A stretch of 64,000 nucleotides of DNA from Sorex araneus (Eukaryota; Chordata; Mammalia; Eulipotyphla; Soricidae): assembly GCF_027595985.1 (NCBI RefSeq), contig NC_073302.1, positions 406,078,503-406,142,502 on the forward strand, given 5' to 3'. The notes under the pieces were generated by a model. That model made no database searches and was not told where the DNA came from. It saw nothing but the letters and a program-made list of their open reading frames with translations. Position numbers and translations under genes: made by a program. How positions within the stretch are numbered: position 1 is the first letter of the stretch; each line of letters opens with the position of its first letter. Positions 56,376 to 64,000 of the stretch are shown in pieces.

Positions 56376-56985
56376 TAAGGAATGGGAATTCTGGATATTA
56401 GAGAGGTAAATGCTTAAGATTTAAAAATCAGATCAAGAGAAAATGATCACAGGACTTGTATGTGGAAAAAAAGGGGTAGTCATATGTACAGATGCAAGCT
56501 CAGATCTGTGAAAGCTTCAACATAAAATTGCTAATTCCAAAGAAAGCACTTGAACGACCAGTAGTTAGATACATGGATTTAATGCTGTTTACTTAAGGAA
56601 GCAGCAACCAAGATAGGTTACACGATCATAAGGCAGAGCAAACTGAACCCACCAAGCTCATGGAACTAGCGGCAGTGGGCTGGTTCTGGTACCATGGCTG
56701 TGTGGGTTCAGGCACCTTAATCTCACCAGGGCTTTGTCAAGAGGGGACATATATACTATACAGAGTGAAGACAGAATAAAGGGCACAACTTTGAGAAAGA
56801 TCAGAGAGAAGGAAGGCACTGTAGTGGGCACAATGATAAGGAGGGCATCTCAGCTTTATGTTTCTATTCTCTGTCTGGGGGTTGTCCCATCTTGGGATCA
56901 CCCAGGATTGTCTCTGACTTCTCTCCCAGAAGGCAGAAAAGGGCCAGGAGGTAAGTGTCCTTCATTGTCCCCACATCATGTAAGT
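56376..56985. other. unique stretch
   Basis: Nothing recognised. Confidence 0.5.
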
Positions 56986-56989
56986 AAAT

Positions 56990-57290
56990 GAATCCACAAG
57001 GTAGTATCCACACCTGTGTCCATTGAAGCATTATTAAAATAACCAAGATCTGGAAACAACCTAATTGTCCAACAACAGATGAGTGGATAGTAAAATTATA
57101 GTATATATATGCATATATATATTGGCATACTAGTTATGTATGAAAAAGGTAAAAGGTAAAAATTTCCTGCAACTTGCGTAGAATTGAAAGGAGCAGTGTT
57201 AAGTGAAAGGAGTCAAAAGGAAAATGGCAAATTCTGGATGAATTTACTCATATGTGAAATATTTTTTAAAAAAAAGATTAAACAATTTCC
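56990..57290 (+). mobile_element. old L1 ORF2-end fragment
   Basis: Has gtccattgaagcattattaa, ccaagatctggaaacaacct and gtccaacaacagatgagtgg, then agtgttaagtgaaaggagtc. These are the last codons of L1 ORF2 and the start of its 3' UTR. Confidence 0.85.
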
Positions 57291-57421
57291 CAATAGAAGC
57301 AATATTATCAGCAGATTGGAGAACCAAAGATACAAATATCAGATATGACGTCCAAACAAAAACCTGTTGCTAACAATTTCCATCTATTAATTTATTTCCA
57401 ATTCTACTTTTATTATAAGGA

Positions 57422-57540
57422 CTATATCCCGCTCACATGGCAGACCCTGGCAAGCTACCCATGGTGTATTCGATGTGCCAAAAACAGTAAAAACAAGTCT
57501 CACAATGGAGATGTTACTGGTTCCCCACTCAAGCAAATAG
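57422..57540 (+). mobile_element. RTE-tailed SINE, 5'-truncated
   Basis: Begins inside the RTE 5'-UTR block (tatcccgctcacatggcaga) and runs to the 3' terminus (ttccccactcaagcaaatag). The tRNA head is absent. The following ~130 bases resemble a reversed, decayed SINE. Confidence 0.85.
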
Positions 57541-57675
57541 CCAGTAGTCTGGCAGTCCTGGGCCGCACCCAGCAATAATGCTCTACTGTGCGATATGGGC
57601 TTGTGGGTTAGTGTTTAGGTTTAATGTCAGGGATCAAATTCAGGGCTTTGCACATATTATCTCCCCATCCCTATT

Positions 57676-58439
57676 CTGAATTTTAATCCAACTGAAAACC
57701 AGGCTTCCTATTATGTGTATTTTTCCTTCTGTTAAATCTATTTTTTCCTACGTAAGTTTCTCTCAGTGATTCGGACTATTCCGGAGCCAGCTGCCATAAG
57801 AAAAGTGAAGTCATTGAGGATGAGATCTTGGGAAAGAGTGTTCACATGGCAAATACCTATCAGCGCTTCTCTTACTGCTCCTTTCCAAAAATAGGACTTT
57901 TATTCAGATCCACTTTGTTCTCCTTCAGAAAGAAACTGCATTTGAATAAGAGCATAAGTGCCTCCTGCAGTGCTCTGGCACCTGCACACTGAGGTTATTT
58001 CTGAAACAGAGAGCTGCAGGGTTGGGACAAGGGAACATCTTCCTGCAAACTTTTACTTAGGATACTCTAAAGTGAAACTTCAGCCACTGTGTGTAGCTCC
58101 GGTCTCCCTTGGAGACTGAGTCTGTGGGAAGGTTTCCTAGACAGACCAGTCTGTTTTTATCCAAGGCCATCCATGGAGACTGGTACTCTGGAAGGAATTC
58201 TGCATGGATTTAAGATACACGGTGGTTGAAAGAGGCATGGAAGGTAACCTAGTAACCAAAAAAAGGGTTGGAGAGATTATCCTAGCACATCTGAATCCAG
58301 AGGTTAGGAAATTTGAAGGATGATGAAGAGGTTGCCTCAAGACATTTCTAAGGTACAGCAGCAAGAACAGGGCATCCAAGGAATCAACCTTCTCCTCCCT
58401 TCCAAAGATCCCACTCACCTGGGGACCTAAAGAGCAAAG
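57676..58439. other. repeat-free stretch, no gene
   Basis: Moderately GC-rich unique sequence without a convincing frame. A 93-codon minus-strand frame at 58137-58418 has no known relative. Confidence 0.45.
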
Positions 58440-58640
58440 CAGCCTCAGGAGCTAAAGGCAACACAAGAGGAGAAATGATTCACAGAACTGAATTGCAGGG
58501 AGGACTGAAAAGGCAGAGGGGGGTTTTGGGGGAGAAAGAGGTGGATGCTGGTGACAGTGTGGTGTTGGAATGATGTGCATGGGAAACCACCAATGGCAGG
58601 TATTGTATATCAAAGAACATCGACCAAAATTTTAACTAAA
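58440..58640 (+). mobile_element. old L1 3' UTR
   Basis: The order cacagaactgaattgcaggg, ggtgttggaatgatgtgcat, gggaaaccaccaatggcagg and tattgtatatcaaa parallels the L1 3' end at 56200-56335. Confidence 0.7.
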
Positions 58641-58725
58641 CAAAAACTTTGAAGATCTAGCCTTCCTGGAGCTAAAGCCCACACAGAGCCTTCCGAGAAA
58701 GGTAGAACATCACTGGAATCGCAAT

Positions 58726-58792
58726 TTGATGATAGAACATATGCTTTGTCCACAAGGCTCTGGGTTCAAACCCTCCAGCACCTCTTAAAATA
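58726..58792 (+). mobile_element. SINE head fragment
   Basis: Has gatgatagaacatatgcttt and ctctgggttcaaaccctcca. It looks like an A-box and B-box pair without a body. Confidence 0.5.
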
Positions 58793-58920
58793 AGTCTGAA
58801 GTCTGGAATTATCTAACACTTTGCTGTGTGACTAAAGCAATAATTTGGCCTGACTGTATTCAAAGGATATTGTACGAGCACATCTTTACTACTTAATTCT
58901 TTTCTTTAAAATCATGATTT

Positions 58921-59075
58921 TGCAGGGAGATAACTCCTATGGCTAAAGTGACTGCTTTGCAGACAAGAACCCTGAGTGCCATGCCTGGTGCCACAGGGAA
59001 CAACCCCCAAACACCACCAGGTTTTGTTCCTGAACTGGAACTCAATGCATATATGTAGAACAAAATAAAATAAAG
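58921..59075 (+). mobile_element. old SOR-type SINE
   Basis: Has gcagggagataactcctatg, gctttgcagacaagaaccct and ccacagggaacaaccccc, with an (aaaat)n tail. The B box is degraded. Confidence 0.55.
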
Positions 59076-59081
59076 CACAAC

Positions 59082-59275
59082 AGGAGAAATAATGCAGAAG
59101 GTAAGGCTCTTACCTTGCATGCAACTAAACCGGATTTGATCGCTCATTGCCTATGGTCAGCTGAGCGCTGCCAGGGGTCACTGCTAAGCAAAGCCAAGAG
59201 TAAACTCTTAACCCCTGCGCTGGCTGCAGTCCCAACTTCCGTACCCTGACCCCAGTTAAAAAAAAAAAAGAGTAA
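59082..59275 (+). mobile_element. SOR-type SINE, diverged
   Basis: Has ggagaaataatgcagaaggt, cttgcatgcaactaaaccgg, B-box relic (atttgatcgctc), gctgagcgctgccaggggtc and a poly-A end. Confidence 0.75.
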
Positions 59276-59317
59276 AACAAAACAAATCATGACAAGGGAA
59301 ATTTCCTTGAATATTCT

Positions 59318-59450
59318 GAACAGTACTTCTCAGAATTGTGGTTAGGGAGCCATCTGATCTGAATCAACCAGGGTGCTTAAAAATTTAGGGTCCGGGGGTC
59401 TTATCTCTCAGATTTGACAAATCCGATTCTCTGAAAGTTAGACCTTTTTT
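59318..59450 (+). mobile_element. MER5-like DNA transposon remnant
   Basis: Has cagtacttctcagaattgtg, gatctgaatcaaccagggtg, cttaaaaatttagggtcc and gacaaatccgattctctgaa. This is the usual MER5 order. Confidence 0.7.
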
Positions 59451-61165
59451 CACTTTCAGATGAATCTTTTGAATCATGAATGAGTGAATAAATAAGTAAA
59501 TTAATACCAGGATTTGCCAATCACCCATTTGAGAATTTAAAGACAAATTCAGAAAAAACTGACCCTGGTGAATTCACAAGTATTTTAGACCTTAAGCCAG
59601 GGTTTACTATATGTTTTTTTTTCTATGTATATTTTTCCTTTTCCAAATTCCATCCTGTTATTATGTTTACAACAAGGTACTTAGGGGAGTTGTAGATTCA
59701 TTACAGAACAAAAGATCTGAACATAGAAAGGAGGCCTCCAGTTCAGTTAAATGCCTCTGCCTGGCTAATTGTGCTGTTTGCTGCTTAATGGTAGATTGCT
59801 CAGAACAAAAGGAGCAAAGAAACTGGGTGTGCAGGTGAATGTGGGGAGGGCTTGCAATTGCCATGGGAACAGCAGCCATTATCACTGGAGAGGGTCCCCT
59901 CCTGGGCAATCCTGCTGTTTCATTCGAAAAGGCCCTGCTTCTGCTTGTTTGAGATTGGAAAGCCTGTCTTCTTGGGACCTGGTTCTGAGGATTCATAAAT
60001 GTATCCCTCAGACCTGGTCCTGAGGATTTATAAATGTATCCCCCCAAGGAGGAAATAGAGAATGGTGTCTTCCTACTCCTCTGTTTTCTTCTCTATCTTG
60101 TCTTCCAAAAGCACCCCAGAATAATCCAAACAGGATGGAAATTCTTCTCATGACTTGGCACAAATATCATCTTCCTCTCCCTTGTAGGGGAAACAGGAGT
60201 TGGAAATAATTTGTTTGAATTTTCCCCTTCCCCTTTCTCAATTAGCAGGCCTAATAATAAACGCATCTGCTACAGGATTTTAATTAAATGGAATTTTAAA
60301 AACACTGTTTAATATACTCCAAGTTGAGGGGAACTTATAAAAGGATGAACAGGATGAAAATAATTCCATGATTTTGTTCTGGAAACCTAGATGTCAATGC
60401 TGAGCACGCCAAGAGCAGTAAGTTCTGTGTCTTACATTACGAGTGAGCATTTTGTCTTTGCCTAAAAATGGTAAAATAACAGCAGCTAGAAGCATATGTG
60501 TTTATCACATAGGAAGCAAGGCTCAGTGGGCTGTGTCCTTACCAAGGCAACTTTCCACATTCCAGCGTCAGGCCTTCCCCTTTCCAGGCACAGAAATCTA
60601 AGTGCTCCCTGAGCATGTTAATCTCCTCAGGGCAGACTCTCAACCACTAAGCCACCAAAGCCAAATTGAGGGCCAAATTGTTCATTTCCAGTGTGAAGCA
60701 CCTCTCCCAAGAACAGGAACACATACATTATATAACCGGTCCTTTCTCCCCCACTTGTCTGTCTACCGGGGAAGCCAAATAACAGAGTGGTCAAAATGAC
60801 ATTTCGTTCATTTACAATCTGGAAAAAAAGCGCCCCCACATTATAAGGAATGGAATACTAAAAGCCCTTGTAACAGATCCATTTCCGTAGGCAGAACTAT
60901 AGAGGAAGTCAGATAATTATCAGAGATTGCCTGGAGAGCAGGAAATCAGAACAAAGAGAGAGGTTTTTTTTTAGATAAATTCAGTGCTTAATGGCATCAG
61001 GATGGGATAGCCTGATGCTTCAACCTACTTGATAGGACTGAGCCAGCCAATGGGAGGGGATTATTCCCTCTTTCTCTTGGACCACATTTTGCAGGACCCT
61101 GCCAATTGTTCTTGGTGACTCCATTATCTGTGCTTCCAGGCTGATTACCATGATCTTGGTTTTCA
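59451..61165. other. repeat-poor stretch, no gene
   Basis: About 1.7 kb of mostly unique DNA. Overlapping open frames near 59667-60047 on both strands show no domain. I see no promoter or exon structure. Confidence 0.5.
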
Positions 61166-61181
61166 CTTGATTATTTTTATT

Positions 61182-61373
61182 TTATTTTATTTTATTTTAT
61201 TTTATTTTTCTGGGTCACACCCAACAATGCACAGGAGTTACTCCTGGCTTTGCACTCAGTAATTACTCCTGGCAGTGTTCAGGGAACCATATGGCATGCT
61301 GGGAATTGAACCGAGGTAGGCCTGCCTCATGCAAGGCAAAAGCCCTAGCTGCTGTGCTATCGCTCCAGTCCCC
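61182..61373 (-). mobile_element. SOR SINE with (TTTTA)n tail and TSD
   Basis: Reverse copy with the tail grown into a TTTTA array. A cacttgattattttt repeat is at about 61166-61180 and 61374-61388. B box ggaattgaaccgagg is kept. Confidence 0.95.
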
Positions 61374-61467
61374 ACTTGATTATTTTTTAAACCATGCTTC
61401 ACATCAAGCATTACTGCTGCCTTACAAACTCAAACTCAGTTCATTGTCATTGCTATTTGTTTGTTTG

Positions 61468-61608
61468 GAGGGCACAATGAGTGGTACTGAAGTGGTACTC
61501 TTTGACTTTATGATCAGGAGGTCACTCCTAGCAGCGCTTGGGGAGCCAGCCATGTGATATTGGGGATTGAGCGTGGGTATCTCACATGCATACTATGTCT
61601 CTGGCCCT
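61468..61608 (-). mobile_element. old SOR-type SINE
   Basis: Reverse words ggtcactcctagcagcgctt and ggggattgagcgtgggtatc, then actatgtctctggccc. Confidence 0.65.
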
Positions 61609-62365
61609 TCATTGTCCTTTTTTGGGGGGAGGGGATCAAAGTCCTCCCAAACAGTATTCCAAGGCCACTTCATGCAATATTCATCTGGTAACTGAGAGTT
61701 GGACACTCTAGCCCAGTAATGTAGCACTTCTTGCGTTGGCATTTGGAGGCCAATGCTACTGGGAAGTCACCATGTGTGTTGGGATGGAGGATGCAGTACC
61801 AGGGATAAAAGTGTCTGGCACACCCCACTGCAGCCTCTGAGACACCTCCTGGCTCCATTGTCTCTTTAAGGCTTTGCATATTTCATGTGTCTCTTTGACT
61901 TTGTAGTTTAACTCTGTGCCAACAACTTCTCTGAAGCTGCCAGTAGGTGGGCAACATATACAATACTATATTGCTTCTGATTTGTAAGTGACTCCTGTTT
62001 GTATTTGAGAAGAATCTGAGAAAATTGAATCTACCCCCCTTAGAGTCAATTTGATTCAGAATGTGAGCTGGGCAAAGCTAGCTTCAAATGCCATTATTTG
62101 GTTATTTTAGAGGTGCCATTTTCCCGATTGTACTTTTTTTGGCCTTCTTTCTGGACTACTATTCATCTCTTACCAGGTGTCCACTGGATGGGAGTTTGTA
62201 TGTTACACTGAGGGGGCTGGGGAGAGAATGGGAGGGAGGTTGGAGGGTAAAGCAGGAGCTCACAAGGGAGCAGAGAGAAGGACATAGATTCTCCAGGGAA
62301 GTGTTTACAGACACAGCAAGGAATTCAGTGAGAAACATGTTTATTTCAATTTATTATTGTCATCT

Positions 62366-62519
62366 TTTTTTATTGGGTTGGAGGCCATATCTGGCAGTGC
62401 TCAAGGGTTTAATCCTGGCTCTGAACTCAAGGATCACTCCTGGTAGTGCTGGGAGGAGCAGGTGGGATGTTGGCCAACCCAGGTTGGTCAAGCGTCTTAA
62501 TCTGCTATCTTTCTGGCCC
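62366..62519 (-). mobile_element. SOR-type SINE with TSD
   Basis: Reverse words ttaatcctggctctgaactc, ggatcactcctggtagtgct and aacccaggttggtcaagcg, then ctgctatctttctggccc. A tatttcaatt(t/c)att repeat is at about 62342 and 62520. The 199-codon frame at 62088-62687 crosses this SINE and is spurious. Confidence 0.8.
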
Positions 62520-62689
62520 CTATTTCAATTCATTCTATTAAAATTTTTCAAGTTTGTGGATGAACATCGACTACAGGATTTTGTACATGATTTATTCATT
62601 TCCAGACAAATCCTAGTGAAGCAAAAGGAAAAAGTAACGAACAGTTTATGTAACTTTTCAGGGAATTTGATCTCTTTAAATTATTAGGA

Positions 62690-63027
62690 GAAAGGAGGGA
62701 GGAGTGTCATTTCTTCTAGAAACATTAACCTGCAATGAAGCTACTATCCAAAAATGAAAGAGAAGGTCAGGAAAAGAAAAATGGAATGGAAAGATATTGG
62801 CAAACAGGGTTGCTGACTCAAGAGCTTATAGAAGAGCTGTGTGAGGAAGGGGAAGGAAGGGAGAGGAATCCCGGGAGCATCCAGGCCCCATCTTGCCCTG
62901 CCCTTTGACCTCTTATTTACGTTGACCATATGGGTCTTCCACTGTGAAACAGAGCCTGCCAGCTCTTGGCTGCAGGGATACCATGAGGTATCTGCATGGG
63001 GAGCATAAGCCTCACTTCCAGTGAGAC
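62690..63027. other. unique stretch
   Basis: Nothing recognised. Confidence 0.5.
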
Positions 63028-63044
63028 AGTGAGAGAGAGAGAGA

Positions 63045-63091
<47 letters not shown>

Positions 63092-63107
63092 AGCAGCAGC
63101 AGCAGCA
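63028..63107. repeat. (GA)n and (GCA)n microsatellites
   Basis: About 30 GA units with one break, then five GCA units. Confidence 0.95.
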
Positions 63108-63770
63108 CAGCTTTCGCCCTTTCTGTGAGTGTTTGTGAGGAATCAAAAGTCATGTAGAATTCCTGCCTGCATTTCTGCATTCTCAGAAAAATTGGAGATT
63201 CTGTCTGGCTGAAAATAGAATCATTCTGAAATTCTGCCGTGGCTGGTGTTTTTAAAGATAACTCACTATTTGTACTGAGAGCAGTGCTGATTCAAGCCAA
63301 TCAGAAAGAAGACAGTTCGGGGAGGGGGGGTCTCCATGGAGCAGGTTGGGTCTGCTCACCAAGTTCCAGAGTAACCCAGAGCGTGCTCGCCAAAATAGTT
63401 TAGCTGAGAGAGCATTAGACCTAACAGTGACTGGGAGACGGAAAGATGCATGATATGCATTGTATCTATGAAAAGTCAAAGCCTAAGAATAAAAGATAGA
63501 CAATTCAGGTAAGAAAAAGGACTACTTACCATTCTTAAGCCAAAAAACACCAAGATTCTGGAGTCTTAAACTTCATTGTCTAGACATGAGATGGTGCTGA
63601 CAAAGCTTCAGTACTTACAATAAATGCTTTAAAGGAATTGAGCAGAGTAGTTTCTGCAACATTATTAAGCTCCTATGTCGAGGAGAAGGAGAAAGTAAGG
63701 GAAAGCAGAGAAGCTGGAAAATGCTTTTTCATTTGGATATACCAAGTATTTAATTGTTTGGGTTTGTTTT
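63108..63770. other. unique stretch
   Basis: No gene or repeat recognised. Confidence 0.5.
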
Positions 63771-63944
63771 GTTTTATTTTTGCTTTTTGGGTCACACATG
63801 GCATTGCACAGGGTTACTCCTGGCTCATGCACTCAGGAATTACTCCTGGCAGTGCTCAGAGGACCATATGGGATGCTGGGAATTGAACATGGGTTGGCTG
63901 TGTGCAAGGCAAACGCCCTACTCGCTGTGCTATCGCTTTAGCCC
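63771..63944 (-). mobile_element. SOR SINE, near consensus
   Basis: Reverse copy with tttgggtcacacatggcatt, B box (ggaattgaacatggg) and head (gtgctatcgctttagcccc). Confidence 0.93.
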
Positions 63945-64000
63945 CTTGTTTTTAAAAAATCAATGAAAAATACCAAAATCTACATTAACTAATTGGCATG

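Noticed and set aside
62088..62687. 199-codon open frame, the longest in the window
   Set aside because: It reads through the minus-strand SINE at 62366-62519 and has no domain, splice context or known relative.

Overview
This is a mammalian, single-copy-plus-repeats stretch, almost certainly from a shrew (Sorex or a close relative). Dozens of copies carry the same tRNA-derived SINE head (A box around TAGCACAGCGGGTAGG, B box GGTTCGATTCC). A LINE of the RTE clade with a nematode-like ORF2 is also present; both are known hallmarks of the common shrew genome.

Only one protein-coding gene segment is supported. Positions 9342-9620 (+) are the final coding exon of PIK3CG (PI3-kinase p110-gamma), 92 codons plus stop, matching human residues 1011-1102. 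Bases 1-9341 are read as the last intron and 9621 to roughly 12 kb as the 3' UTR. Everything further right looks like intergenic DNA downstream of PIK3CG, with no second gene recognised.

The rest is a retrotransposon landscape. (i) SOR-type SINEs with an A-rich tail. (ii) A second SINE with the same head but a body and tail built from RTE sequence. (iii) Two RTE LINE copies on the minus strand (15441-16793 and 18069-20193), both broken. (iv) Three short RTE derivatives (24484-24947, 38279-38962, 43526-44409) that keep both ends and lack almost all of ORF2. (v) Young and old L1 3' ends, one (40251-42668) split by a 1.4 kb LTR-element insertion. (vi) Ancient mammalian repeats (MIR, L2, MLT1, MER5-like). 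(vii) Microsatellites, the largest a TTCC array at 11270-11402.

The most interesting structure is how these parts fit together. The RTE LINE, its internally deleted derivatives and the RTE-tailed SINE share a 3' terminus and a 5'-UTR block. The same tRNA head occurs with either an A-rich (L1-style) or an RTE-style tail. This suggests one SINE promoter module was used by two unrelated LINE machineries. Many insertions have visible target-site duplications (TSDs), so insertion order can be read directly.
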